A DNA stretch of 64,000 nucleotides from Sphingosinicella microcystinivorans. GTDB taxonomy: Bacteria > Pseudomonadota > Alphaproteobacteria > Sphingomonadales > Sphingomonadaceae. Within the stretch, counting starts at the first letter, position 1. Every line of letters begins with the position of its first letter. Below, one piece after another: positions 1 through 9,113 of the stretch. The notes beneath the pieces are model-generated. The model was not told the origin of the DNA and ran no database searches. It saw nothing but the letters and a program-made list of their open reading frames with translations. Made by a program: the position numbers and the translations under genes. The stretch spans positions 1,102,945-1,166,944 of the forward strand of contig NZ_RBWX01000007.1 in assembly GCF_003634215.1 (NCBI RefSeq), given 5' to 3'.

Positions 1-628
1 CCTGAACCCGCGCGCGCAGTTTCGCGACGTTCTCGATACCGATGCAGTGCTCGCTGCGCCTCTGATTTCGGCGCCGCTGACGCTGCCGATGTGCTCGCCG
101 CTCGGCGACGGTGCGGCTGCGGCGGTGATCGTGTCGACGAAGTTCGCACGCGAACGCGGCATCGCCGATCCGGTGCATGTGCGGAGTTCGCTGATCGCAA
201 GCGCGTTCGAACCCGCTCCGGGCGCGCCCGGGATCACTGAATGGGCAGCGCGCGAAGCCTATACGATGGCGGGGATCGCGACCGAGGATATCGACTGCGT
301 CGAACTTCACGACGCCACGTCGCCTGCCGAGCTGATGTATTACGAATATCTCGGGCTGTGTCCGCGCAATGAAGGCGTGGCGCTTCTCGAAAGCGGTGCG
401 ACAGCGCTTGGCGGACGGGTGCCGGTGAATACATCCGGCGGCCTTGTCCGCAAGGGGCACCCCATCGGCGCCACGGGGCTTGCGCAGATCCATGAGTTGA
501 CGGAGCAGCTTCGCGGACGTGCCGGTGCGCGGCAGGTGGAGGGCGCACGGCTGGCGGTCGCCGAGAACGGCGGCGGCTTTCTTGGCCGGGATGCCGCAGC
601 GCTGGTGATGACGGTGCTTTCGCGGTGA
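1..628 (+). CDS. Thiolase, SCP-x / lipid-transfer type (C-terminal part, 5' end outside window)
   Basis: The reading frame is open from base 2 and ends in TGA at 626-628, so only the last ~209 residues are present. They show the signature of SCP-x-type thiolases: PLTLPMCSPLGDGAAAA followed near the end by GGLVRKGHPIGATG, which holds the C-terminal catalytic His. Such enzymes carry out thiolytic or retro-aldol cleavage of 3-oxo or 3-hydroxy acyl-CoA, typically with branched or sterol-type substrates, in the cytosol. The gene overlaps the following CoA ligase by four bases (GTGA), so the two are translationally coupled. The family is clear; the substrate is not. Confidence 0.9.
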   Translation, partial: LNPRAQFRDVLDTDAVLAAPLISAPLTLPMCSPLGDGAAAAVIVSTKFARERGIADPVHVRSSLIASAFEPAPGAPGITEWAAREAYTMAGIATEDIDCVELHDATSPAELMYYEYLGLCPRNEGVALLESGATALGGRVPVNTSGGLVRKGHPIGATGLAQIHELTEQLRGRAGARQVEGARLAVAENGGGFLGRDAAALVMTVLSR

Positions 629-2253
629 ACGCGACGCCCTCTCTGCGCACGCCCGTGCAAATGCTCCGCGACGGCGCAGCGGCGCACGATGGGGCGATGC
701 TGACATTTGTCGACATCCGCCCGGATGGGAGCTTCGCCGAGGAGACGCGGAGCTACCGTGAATTGCTGGCGAACGGCGAACGTATTGCTGCGGCGCTCGC
801 CGGGGAAGGCATGAAGGCAGGCGAAAGCTTTGCGCTGGTGATGCCGAACCATCCCGAGTTCGTTGACGCGATGGTGGGATCGGAACTTGCCGCAACCATT
901 TTCGTGCCGATCGACCCCCGGACGCGCGGTGCGCGGCTGGCATTCATGCTTCGCTTCGCGGGGTGCCGGGGCGCCATTGTTGCGCCGGAAGCGATCGGCG
1001 CGCTTGCCGAGGTGATCGCCGACGTGCCTGACCTCGGCTGGGTGTGGGTGCTAGGCGATGCTGCGCCGCCCTTGACCGGGGTTCGTGTCGCCACGCTGGC
1101 GCAGGCGATTGCGGGCGCGGGCGCGCCGCCTGTTGATCCCGGTGCCGATCTCGCACGGCCGATGCAGATGCTCTACACGTCCGGCACCACGGGCGATCCC
1201 AAGGCGATCCTTGCGCCTTATGCACGCTACGCTGCCGTTTCCACCTTTGGGCCGCTGCTTCGGGTGCGCGACGACGACACGCTCTACACGGGGCTTTCCT
1301 TCACGCACGCGAACGCGCAGCTCATCACGCTCGGCAACGCTCTGGCGATGCAGCTTCCGCTCGTGGTCAGCCGGCGCTTTTCGAAGTCCCGGCTGTGGGA
1401 AATTCTGGGGCACTATGGCTGCACGGTGTTCAACCTGCTGGGCGGCATGGCGGTGGCGATCTACGCGGAGCCACCGTCGCCGCGCGACCGGCAGCACAAG
1501 GTGCGCATGGTGTTGAGCGCCGGGATGCCGCCGAGCATGTGGCATGATTTCGAGACGCGCTTCGGCGTGGACGTGCTGGAGTTCTTCGGTGCGGCGGAAG
1601 GGGGGCTGACGATCAACCTGCCGGGTGCGGGGCCGATCGGATCGATCGGTAAACCGCCTGCGGGTACGATCTGCGCGATCCTGGACGAGGACGACCGCGA
1701 ATGCCCGCCGGGCGTGCAGGGCGAAATGTGCTTTCGGCCCGAAACGGGCGATACGCCCCCGGTGGAGTATTTCCGGAACCCCGAAGCATCGGCGGCGAAG
1801 ACGCGGGGCGGGTGGTTTCGCACGGGCGACATCGGCTACAAGGACGCGGACGGCTGGGTGTTCTTCTCCCACCGCGCGGGCGATGCGATCCGCCGCAACG
1901 GCGATTTCGTGAACGCCGTGCAGATCGAGGCGGAGATAGCCGCGATGAACGGGGTGGGCGATGTTCATGTTTACGGCGCCGCCACGGCTGATAACGCTCC
2001 GGGCGAGAAAGAGGTCGTTGCGGCGATCGTGCCCGCAGGGGACTTCGATCCGCTTTCCGTGTTCGCGCATTGCCGGCAGCAGATCGGATCGGCTGCCATG
2101 CCTTCGCTGGTGCAGATCGTCAGTGAAATTCCAAAGACGGCCTCTGAAAAACCGCAGGCCCGGCATCTCATCACGATGCTCGGCGCACCGGATGCGGTAA
2201 TCTTCGGGCCATCAGGACCCACCACAATCACTCTGGGGAGAGCGACGCAATGA
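625..2253 (+). CDS. AMP-binding acyl-CoA ligase (CaiC/FadD-like)
   Basis: A 542-residue ANL-superfamily enzyme that activates a carboxylic acid to an acyl-CoA with ATP. Visible motifs are the P-loop-like LYTSGTTGDPKA near residue 185, FFGAAEG (adenine binding) and GWFRTGDIG before the C-terminal hinge. The expected hinge-region sequence DAIRRNGDFVNAVQIE follows, but the C-terminal lysine region is shorter than usual and reads KTASEKPQARHL. The start is GTG, overlapping the thiolase stop. The order thiolase-ligase-reductase-TonB receptor indicates a catabolic operon for an imported hydrophobic acid. The substrate cannot be read from sequence. Confidence 0.88.
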   Translation: MNATPSLRTPVQMLRDGAAAHDGAMLTFVDIRPDGSFAEETRSYRELLANGERIAAALAGEGMKAGESFALVMPNHPEFVDAMVGSELAATIFVPIDPRTRGARLAFMLRFAGCRGAIVAPEAIGALAEVIADVPDLGWVWVLGDAAPPLTGVRVATLAQAIAGAGAPPVDPGADLARPMQMLYTSGTTGDPKAILAPYARYAAVSTFGPLLRVRDDDTLYTGLSFTHANAQLITLGNALAMQLPLVVSRRFSKSRLWEILGHYGCTVFNLLGGMAVAIYAEPPSPRDRQHKVRMVLSAGMPPSMWHDFETRFGVDVLEFFGAAEGGLTINLPGAGPIGSIGKPPAGTICAILDEDDRECPPGVQGEMCFRPETGDTPPVEYFRNPEASAAKTRGGWFRTGDIGYKDADGWVFFSHRAGDAIRRNGDFVNAVQIEAEIAAMNGVGDVHVYGAATADNAPGEKEVVAAIVPAGDFDPLSVFAHCRQQIGSAAMPSLVQIVSEIPKTASEKPQARHLITMLGAPDAVIFGPSGPTTITLGRATQ

Positions 2254-3359
2254 GCGCACCTGTTATCGTTTACGGCGCCAGTGGCTACACGGGCAAATTG
2301 ATCTCCTGGCATCTGGCGGAGGCGGGGATTCCGTTCATCGCCGCGGGCCGCGATCAGAAACGGCTCGAAGAGCAGATGGCGCGCGTGCCGGAGCTCAAGG
2401 GTGCCAGCTTCGAATGCCGCGCAGTTTCGCACGATGCGGCTTCGCTCGCCAAGCTCTTTGCAGACGCGAAGGTCGTTTACAACGTCACCGGCCCGTTCAT
2501 GCAGCTCGGCGACCCGGTGGTGCAGGCCTGCCTCGACGCGGGCTGCCATTATCTCGACACCACGGGTGAGGCGGACTGGATGCGCCATGTCCGCGAAACC
2601 TACGGCGCGAAGTTCGCTGCGCGCGGCCTTCTGCTGGCGCCCGCCACATCCTACATGTGGGCGGCGGGGAACATCGCGGCTGAAATCGCGCTCGAGATAC
2701 CCGGCATCGACTCGCTCGACATTCTCTATCTGGCCGATTCCGCGACCAGCGTCGCTTCGACCAAGTCGTTCCTGCGCATGTGCACGCGGCCGCAATATTA
2801 CATCGAACACCGCCAGCTCGTGCAGTGGCCGATGGCGACATCCTACCTCGTGAAGGCGCCGGATTCGCATCGGTTGTTCCGCGGCTTGCCGTGGTCGGGC
2901 GGCGGTGAGCCGGTGTGGTACGAGGGCGATGCCCGCGTCAGCAACTGTTCGACGCTCGTCGGCTTCCGCAGCCAGGCGATGTTCGACGCCGTGATCGCCA
3001 CGCTGGAAAAGTTCGAGAAGGAATATAGCCACCTGCCCGATGCGGAACAGGAGCGCATCTGCAACGAACTCGGCGGGCAATTGACTCAGGTCGAGCCGGA
3101 TCGCGAAAACCCGGACGTCAACCGGTCGGTGATCTCGTGCATCGGGCGCGGGAACACATCGGGCGTGTCCGTGATCCTGCGCGGAAATTCGCCTTACATC
3201 CAGACAGGTCTTCTTGCTGCGGAAGGATGCCGCCGCATCCTTGGCGGACAATTGCTCGCCGCCGGCTTCCAGTCTCCGGCGAAGGCTTTCGGCGCCCGTG
3301 CCATCCTGAACGTATGGGCCGAGCACGGGTATCACACGTGGGAGGCGCAGGCGACGTGA
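2250..3359 (+). CDS. Saccharopine dehydrogenase-like NAD(P)-binding protein
   Basis: A 369-residue protein with an N-terminal Rossmann fold (VYGASGYTGKL, residues ~7-17) and the NVTGPFMQLGDPVVQACLDAG segment found in saccharopine-dehydrogenase-like and trans-acting enoyl reductase families. Lysine biosynthesis is very unlikely given the neighbours; reduction of an unsaturated or carbonyl intermediate in the catabolic pathway is the more plausible inference. The ATG overlaps the ligase stop (ATGA). It is the last tightly coupled gene before a 121-base gap that contains two stem-loops. Confidence 0.75.
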   Translation: MSAPVIVYGASGYTGKLISWHLAEAGIPFIAAGRDQKRLEEQMARVPELKGASFECRAVSHDAASLAKLFADAKVVYNVTGPFMQLGDPVVQACLDAGCHYLDTTGEADWMRHVRETYGAKFAARGLLLAPATSYMWAAGNIAAEIALEIPGIDSLDILYLADSATSVASTKSFLRMCTRPQYYIEHRQLVQWPMATSYLVKAPDSHRLFRGLPWSGGGEPVWYEGDARVSNCSTLVGFRSQAMFDAVIATLEKFEKEYSHLPDAEQERICNELGGQLTQVEPDRENPDVNRSVISCIGRGNTSGVSVILRGNSPYIQTGLLAAEGCRRILGGQLLAAGFQSPAKAFGARAILNVWAEHGYHTWEAQAT

Positions 3360-3416
3360 TCGCAAGGCGCGGTAACGCGCGGGGCTGAAGCCCCAAGACC
3401 ATTGCAGAGGTTAAAG

Positions 3417-3437
3417 CCTGCCGAATGCTTCGGCAGG
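3417..3437 (+). terminator. Strong stem-loop between the ligase/reductase genes and the TonB receptor gene
   Basis: A perfect 9-bp stem (CCTGCCGAA / TTCGGCAGG) with a 3-base loop, 58 bases after the preceding stop. A smaller GGGGC-TGAA-GCCCC hairpin lies at 3381-3394. No long T-run follows (only GAGTTTT), so this may be a partial terminator, an attenuator or an mRNA stabiliser that sets receptor expression apart from the enzymes. Confidence 0.5.
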
Positions 3438-3480
3438 AACGGAAGAGTTTTGTCCACACGAACGATCAGGGGAGGATCAT

Positions 3481-6060
3481 ATGGACAGGAAAATGGAAAC
3501 GACGCGGATCATCGCGCTGCTGCTTTCAACGACGATCGCGGCGCCCGCATTTGCACAGGACGCCGCCACGGAAGTTTCCGGTGGCCTGGAGGAAATCGTC
3601 GTCACCGCGCAGAAGCGCAGCCAGAACCTGCAGGACGTGCCGGTCGCCGTATCGGCGTTCACCGGTGACGATCTCGCCGCGCGCGGTGTTTCGGAAACCT
3701 CCGATCTGATGGGCACGATGCCGAACCTTCAGGTGACGACGCCCTACGGCAAGACGCAGCCGAACTTCTCGCTGCGCGGCATCTCGGTGGCGAACGAATT
3801 CACCGCCTCCACGGCTTCACCCGTGGGCGTCTACGTGGACGAGGTCTATCAGAGCTTCCGCGCCAGCCATGGCCAGCAGCTTTATGACCTTGACCGCGTC
3901 GAGGTGCTGCGCGGGCCGCAGGGCACGCTCTACGGGCGCAACACGACGGGCGGCGCGATCAGCTTTTTCACCAAGCGCCCCGACCTCGATGGCATGGATG
4001 GCTATCTGACGCTCGGCTACGGCAATTACGATACCAAGTCCGCCGAAGCCGCGTTCGAAGCGACGCTCATTCCCGACGTGCTCGGTATCCGCTTCGCCGG
4101 AACCCGGTCCAAGGGCGACGGCTTCATGTTCAACCCGATCCAGGACCGCGACGTCGCCACGACGGATTCGATCGCGGGCCGCATCACGGTACGCTTCAAG
4201 CCGACTGATGCACTCGACATCACTGTGAAGGGTTATGCCTCCAAGGACGATCCGTGGGCGGCACTCGCCTATTCGCAGGGCCAGCTTTCGGGCGGGCGGG
4301 ATGCGCTCGGCTATTCGCGCTATGATCCGCAGGCGGCGCTTGGCGGGCGTTTGCTGAAGCGCAATGAAGTGGCCTCCGACACGGGGGGCAAATATTACAG
4401 CTCCTCAAAGGGCGTGGCGCTCACCATCGCTTACGATGTCAGCGACGAGCTGACGCTGACCTCGATCACCGGCTACGACAAGGGCAAGTATCGCAATTCG
4501 CCGTTCGACTGCGACGGATCGCCGAACGATCTCTGCTCGCTGCGGTACAATTCGAAGAGCGAGAACTTCAATCAGGACCTGCGCCTGACCTATGACGGCG
4601 ACCGGATCAGCGTGGTCGGCGGGCTCTATTACGGCCGAGACAAGGTGGATACGCACAACGAGGTCGACTTCTTCGGCGTCCTGCGTCCGATCCTGCTCGG
4701 CGCGGGCTTGCCGGGCACCTACAGCAACCCGGCGATCGCGACGCCGGATTCGATCGGCATCCTGCCCGCGTTCGCGCTCGACCCGACGCTTGCGCCTTCG
4801 GATCCCGGCTTCTGCGCGCCGGTAAACGTCAACCCGACCGGGTTCCTCGATGCGCGTTCGCTCGTCGCGCTGCTCACCGATATCGCGGTGGACAACAGCG
4901 GGGGCGGCGGCTTCGGCGGGGCATTCTCCGCAGCGTGCCGCGCGGCGGGCGCGCCGCCGTTCAGCCCGATCCTCGGCGATCAGTATTACACGATCACGCG
5001 GCCATCGAAGGCGATCTACGGCGACGTCAGCTTCGACGTGACCGACCAGCTGAATATCAGCGTCGGGCTACGCTACACGATGGACAAGGTGAAATATTCG
5101 AACGGGCGTACGATCCTTTACGATCTCGCGGGCAACAACATCGTGGCGAGCACGATCCCGTACAGCTTCCCCTATGATCCGAGCTTGCCTGCGGTGAGCC
5201 AGCGGGAGAAGGCGAACCGCCTGACCGGGCGCATCAACGTGAGCTATGATTTCACCGACGATATCATGGGCTATGTGAATTACAGCCGCGGGTACAGGAG
5301 CGGCAGCTTCAACGGCCTCGCCTATCAGGGCACCAATCAGGTCTATTACATCCAGCCCGAGAAGGTGAACGCCTACGAAGGCGGCCTGAAGACGCGCCTG
5401 TTCGACCGCAGCGTGCAGCTCAATCTCGCGGGCTTCTACTACGATTATTCGAACCATCAGGTGACGCAGGTGATCGGCGCCACCACCTTCACGCGCAGTG
5501 CCAACGGGCGGCTTTACGGCGGCGAGGCGGAACTGGCGTGGCAGGCGCTCGACACGCTGCGGTTCGACGCGTCGCTTGGCCTGCTGAACAGCAAATACAA
5601 GGGCAACGCGCTTGATCCCACCGATCCGAGCAGCCCGACGCGAAACGTGAACGGGAACCCATTCCCGAACGCGCCGGAGATCACGTTCTCGGCGGGCTTC
5701 GACTGGGATGTCGCGGAGATCGGGAACGGCACGCTGACGCTGCGCGGTGATACGTCCTACATGGGAAAATACTACTTCGATCCGTTCAAGGATTACGGCC
5801 AATCGCCCTGCGACGCGCCCGCACCCGGATTCAATATCCGGCAGGCCGGCCCCGCGATCGCGTGCGGCAATCCCGGTTACTGGCTGTTCAACAGCCGCCT
5901 GACTTACGACGCGAAGACATGGGCGGTGAGCGTGTGGGGCAAGAACCTCACCAACAAGTTCTACTACACCTACGGGCTCAATATCGACGTGTTCGGCCTC
6001 GATTACCTGAACCGTGGATCGCCGCGTACCTACGGCGTCGAAGTCACGGCACGGTTCTGA
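3481..6060 (+). CDS. TonB-dependent outer-membrane receptor
   Basis: An 859-residue receptor with signal peptide (cleavage after PAFA-QD, about residue 26), a TonB-box-like EEIVVTAQKR, a plug domain with VEVLRGPQGTLYGRNTTGGAI near residues 140-160, and a C-terminal beta-barrel ending in an aromatic residue (VTARF). The start is ATG at 3481 with GGGGAGG a few bases upstream; ATG at 3493 is an alternative. This sphingomonad-type receptor family usually imports large or poorly permeating organic molecules by TonB-driven transport. Its position among acyl-CoA catabolism genes suggests it takes up the substrate of this operon. Confidence 0.93.
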   Translation: MDRKMETTRIIALLLSTTIAAPAFAQDAATEVSGGLEEIVVTAQKRSQNLQDVPVAVSAFTGDDLAARGVSETSDLMGTMPNLQVTTPYGKTQPNFSLRGISVANEFTASTASPVGVYVDEVYQSFRASHGQQLYDLDRVEVLRGPQGTLYGRNTTGGAISFFTKRPDLDGMDGYLTLGYGNYDTKSAEAAFEATLIPDVLGIRFAGTRSKGDGFMFNPIQDRDVATTDSIAGRITVRFKPTDALDITVKGYASKDDPWAALAYSQGQLSGGRDALGYSRYDPQAALGGRLLKRNEVASDTGGKYYSSSKGVALTIAYDVSDELTLTSITGYDKGKYRNSPFDCDGSPNDLCSLRYNSKSENFNQDLRLTYDGDRISVVGGLYYGRDKVDTHNEVDFFGVLRPILLGAGLPGTYSNPAIATPDSIGILPAFALDPTLAPSDPGFCAPVNVNPTGFLDARSLVALLTDIAVDNSGGGGFGGAFSAACRAAGAPPFSPILGDQYYTITRPSKAIYGDVSFDVTDQLNISVGLRYTMDKVKYSNGRTILYDLAGNNIVASTIPYSFPYDPSLPAVSQREKANRLTGRINVSYDFTDDIMGYVNYSRGYRSGSFNGLAYQGTNQVYYIQPEKVNAYEGGLKTRLFDRSVQLNLAGFYYDYSNHQVTQVIGATTFTRSANGRLYGGEAELAWQALDTLRFDASLGLLNSKYKGNALDPTDPSSPTRNVNGNPFPNAPEITFSAGFDWDVAEIGNGTLTLRGDTSYMGKYYFDPFKDYGQSPCDAPAPGFNIRQAGPAIACGNPGYWLFNSRLTYDAKTWAVSVWGKNLTNKFYYTYGLNIDVFGLDYLNRGSPRTYGVEVTARF

Positions 6061-6073
6061 GGCGGAGGCGATC

Positions 6074-6847
6074 ATGCGGCGTTTCGAAGGCAAGGTCGTC
6101 GTCATCACCGGCGGGGCGCGGGGCATCGGCCTCGCCTCCGCCGAGCGGTTCGCGCGCGAGGGCGCGGTGGTGGTCATCACCGATGTGCTGAGCGGCGAGG
6201 CGGAGGCTCAGGCGGCGCGTCTTTCAAGCGAAGGCCTGGCGGTTGAAGCGGCTGTGCAGGACGTGACGCGCGAGGCGGACTGGGACCGGCTCGTTGCGGA
6301 CGTGATCCATCGGCACGGCCGCCTCGACGTGCTCGTGAACAATGCGGGGATCGCGCGCATCGCTTCGATCGAGGAAAGCTCACTTGCTGAATGGCGGCTG
6401 ACGATGGCCGTGAATGTCGAGGGCGTATTCCTCGGCACCAAAGCGGCGATCGGTGCAATGAAGGCGGGGGGCGGGGCGATCGTGAACGTCGCCTCGATCG
6501 CGGGCAATGTCGGCGAACCGCTGCTGGCGGCGTATAACGCTTCGAAGGGCGCGGTGAAGCTGCTGACGCGCAACGCGGCGCTGCACTGCGCGCGGCACGG
6601 CTATCCGATCCGCGTAAATTCGATGCACCCCGGCTATACGGATACGGTGCTCGTGTCGGACGCGATCGGTACGATGGAGGCCGAAGCGGGGGAGGCGTTC
6701 GCGGCGGAGACGCTCGCGCGCATTCCGATCGGGCGGTTCGCGGTCCCTGACGAAATTGCGGGGCCGATCCTGTTTCTCGCGAGCGACGATGCGCGGTACA
6801 TGACGGGAAGCGAACTCATCGTGGACGGAGGGTACACGGCGGCATGA
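6074..6847 (+). CDS. Short-chain dehydrogenase/reductase (SDR)
   Basis: A classical SDR of 257 residues. TGGARGIG near residues 12-19 binds the cofactor, NNAG is present, and the catalytic Ser (NVASIAG) and YNASK follow. Asp in ITDVL after beta-2 suggests NAD(H) preference. The ATG at 6074 follows GGCGGAGG and starts directly at the Rossmann strand; an upstream in-frame start would run into the receptor gene. The stop overlaps the next gene (ATGA). The likely role is oxidation of a hydroxyl on a pathway intermediate; the substrate is unknown. Confidence 0.88.
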   Translation: MRRFEGKVVVITGGARGIGLASAERFAREGAVVVITDVLSGEAEAQAARLSSEGLAVEAAVQDVTREADWDRLVADVIHRHGRLDVLVNNAGIARIASIEESSLAEWRLTMAVNVEGVFLGTKAAIGAMKAGGGAIVNVASIAGNVGEPLLAAYNASKGAVKLLTRNAALHCARHGYPIRVNSMHPGYTDTVLVSDAIGTMEAEAGEAFAAETLARIPIGRFAVPDEIAGPILFLASDDARYMTGSELIVDGGYTAA

Positions 6848-7311
6848 CCGAGCTTCGATACCGGCATCTTTATGACGCGGACATTGCGCTCACCGCGCCC
6901 ATCACGATCGGCGCGACGCCGAACGGACAGCGCGCGATCTTCCCGGTAGGCGGTGGTACGCTGAAAGGGGAGCGGCTGAGCGGTCGGTTTATTCCGCCGG
7001 GGGGTGACTGGGCGCTGGTGCGTAGCGACGGGTCGATCGCGCTCGATGTGCGCGCCACGGTGGAAACCGATGACGGCGCGCTTGTCTATCTCACCTATAC
7101 GGGGCGCATCGTTGCCGATCCGGGCTTGCTGCCCGCCGTGCTGGATGTGGCGAGCGCGGCGCCTGTCGACCCTTCGCGCTATTATTTCCGCACGCTCATT
7201 CTCTTCGAAACCGGCAGTCCAACGTATGCATGGCTGAACGGTATCTGTGCGGTCGGGATCGGCAGCACGGGGAACGGCGGCGTGCAGTACCGCACCTACG
7301 AGATACTCTGA
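6844..7311 (+). CDS. DUF3237 family protein
   Basis: A 155-residue protein with the DUF3237 layout: an N-terminal IGATPNGQRAIFPVGGGTLKG stretch, a central GGDWALVRSDGSIALDVR strand pair and a C-terminal YAWLNGICAVGIG. No signal peptide or membrane helix is seen. Members sit in aromatic and steroid catabolic operons, but no biochemical role is established to my knowledge. It is coupled to the SDR by an ATGA overlap and lies 11 bases before the next gene, so it belongs to the same transcript. Confidence 0.75.
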   Translation: MTELRYRHLYDADIALTAPITIGATPNGQRAIFPVGGGTLKGERLSGRFIPPGGDWALVRSDGSIALDVRATVETDDGALVYLTYTGRIVADPGLLPAVLDVASAAPVDPSRYYFRTLILFETGSPTYAWLNGICAVGIGSTGNGGVQYRTYEIL

Positions 7312-7322
7312 GGGGAGGCATC

Positions 7323-8096
7323 ATGGCGACGACTGCAATCGGCGGAGCGGAGGCGGCGCGAGAGCCTGTACCGGCATGGGCGCGCTTCATGCTTTGGATT
7401 CATGCGAACCTGATCTTCGAGGCGAAGGGTAGCCCGCGCATCAAGGTCGCCACGGCGGTGAATCTGCACAAGATCTTCACGGTGTTCATCATCTTCGGGA
7501 TGATGCGGGTGACGGACAATTTCAGTAACGCGGCGTGGGTCTATCTCGCGCTGCATGGCTGCTACGGCTATTGCTGGCTGATAAAGGATCTGGGCTTTCG
7601 CGACCATCAGCTCGACCGCACGACGGCGTGGTGGGGCGCGGTCAATATGTATGTGATGCTGGTCGCGTGGTACTGGCTGATCCCGTGGCTGTTCCTGTCG
7701 CGGCACATCGATCCTTCGGGGCCGATGCTTGCCGCCGCGATCGCGCTTCACACGCTCGGCGTCGTCACGATGATCGCGGCGGACGGCCAGCGGCACTTCA
7801 CGCTGAAGTATCGCTCCGGGCTCTTCACCGGCGGGCTTTATGCGTACACGCGCAATCCCAATTATCTCGGCGAGATCATGATCTATTCGGCCTATGCGCT
7901 GCTCGCGCAGCACTGGATCGCGTGGGCGATCGTGATCTATGCGACCGTCTCCACCTTCCTGCCGCGCATGTACCAGAAGGACCACGCGATCTCGCGCCAT
8001 CCGGGCTGGGCGGACTACAAGGCGAAGACGGGGCTGCTGATCCCGTGGGGCCTGCTGAACGGTCGCGCGCTCGCTGATCGCTTTCGGAAATCATAG
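7323..8096 (+). CDS. Integral membrane protein, steroid 5-alpha-reductase / isoprenylcysteine methyltransferase-like (DUF1295)
   Basis: A 257-residue protein with several membrane helices and the C-terminal YTRNPNYLGEIMIY motif, characteristic of the DUF1295 / ICMT / sterol-reductase superfamily, which binds NADPH or S-adenosylmethionine. ATG at 7323 follows GAGGGGAGGCATC; the earlier in-frame start overlaps the previous gene by over 80 bases and is unlikely. In this operon, reduction of a ring double bond is attractive if the substrate is a steroid or terpenoid, but this is inference. Confidence 0.7.
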   Translation: MATTAIGGAEAAREPVPAWARFMLWIHANLIFEAKGSPRIKVATAVNLHKIFTVFIIFGMMRVTDNFSNAAWVYLALHGCYGYCWLIKDLGFRDHQLDRTTAWWGAVNMYVMLVAWYWLIPWLFLSRHIDPSGPMLAAAIALHTLGVVTMIAADGQRHFTLKYRSGLFTGGLYAYTRNPNYLGEIMIYSAYALLAQHWIAWAIVIYATVSTFLPRMYQKDHAISRHPGWADYKAKTGLLIPWGLLNGRALADRFRKS

Positions 8097-8108
8097 GAGT
8101 TTCGCTGC

Positions 8109-9086
8109 ATGTTTAAGGCCATTGTTATCGACAAGACGGATGCCGGGCAGACGGCACGGATCGCCGAGTTGGAAGGCAGCGATCTGCCTGAGGGCAATGT
8201 CACCGTCCGGGTTGAATACTCGACGGTGAATTTCAAGGACGGGCTGGCCATCACGGGTGCCATTCCGCTCATCCAGAGCTTTCCGATGGTGCCCGGCATC
8301 GATTTCGCCGGCGTTGTCGAGACGAGCGCGCATCCAGGCTGGAAAGCGGGCGACCGCGTGGTGCTGAACGGCTGGGGTGTCGGCGAACGGCACTGGGGCG
8401 GGCTTGCGGGCAAGGCGCGCGTGAACGGCGACTGGCTTGTGCGCCTGCCGGATGCCTTCACGACGCGGCAGGCGATGGCGATCGGCACGGCGGGTTATGC
8501 CGCGATGCTGTGCGTGCTGCGGCTTGAGAAGCTCGGTGTGAAGCCGGGGGACGGCGAAGTGATCGTGACGGGGGCGAGCGGCGGCGTCGGCAGTGTTGCC
8601 ATCGCAGTGCTTTCGAAGCTCGGGTACCGGGTCGCGGCATCAACGGGCAGGCCGGAAGGCGCCGACTATCTGAAGGCGCTCGGCGCGGCCGAGATCATCG
8701 ATCGGAATACGCTCACCGAACCCGGCGCGCCGATGCAGGCCGAACGATGGGCAGGCGCAATCGACACGGTGGGCAGTCACACGCTCGTCAACGTCTGCGC
8801 GCAGACGCGCTACGGCGGGATCGTCGCAGCGACCGGCCTTGCGCAGGGCATCGACCTTCCGGCGACGCTCTATCCGTTCATCCTGCGCAACGTGACGCTT
8901 TCGGGCGTCGACAGCGTGATGGCGCCCCGCGCAGACCGTGAAGAGGCGTGGAGCCGTCTCGCCCGTGACCTTGATCCCGCGAAGCTCGAAAGCATGATCC
9001 GCGAGATTGCGCTCGACGATGTGATTCCCGCGGCCGGCGACATCCTGCAGGGCAAGGTGCGCGGACGGATCGTGGTGCCGCTCTAG
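8109..9086 (+). CDS. YhdH/AcuI-type NADPH-dependent acryloyl-CoA/quinone reductase
   Basis: A 325-residue zinc-free MDR-superfamily enzyme. It shows EYSTVNFKDGLAITG near the N-terminus, the GIDFAG motif, and the cofactor-binding VTGASGGVGSVA in the middle. It matches the length and order of AcuI/YhdH, which reduce acryloyl-CoA or related enones. It is the last gene of the plus-strand operon and converges on the carrier gene 27 bases away. Reduction of a short unsaturated CoA ester made by the operon is the likely job. Confidence 0.85.
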   Translation: MFKAIVIDKTDAGQTARIAELEGSDLPEGNVTVRVEYSTVNFKDGLAITGAIPLIQSFPMVPGIDFAGVVETSAHPGWKAGDRVVLNGWGVGERHWGGLAGKARVNGDWLVRLPDAFTTRQAMAIGTAGYAAMLCVLRLEKLGVKPGDGEVIVTGASGGVGSVAIAVLSKLGYRVAASTGRPEGADYLKALGAAEIIDRNTLTEPGAPMQAERWAGAIDTVGSHTLVNVCAQTRYGGIVAATGLAQGIDLPATLYPFILRNVTLSGVDSVMAPRADREEAWSRLARDLDPAKLESMIREIALDDVIPAAGDILQGKVRGRIVVPL

Positions 9087-9113
9087 GCCGCGAGAGGTCC
9101 GCGACGCCGTTCG

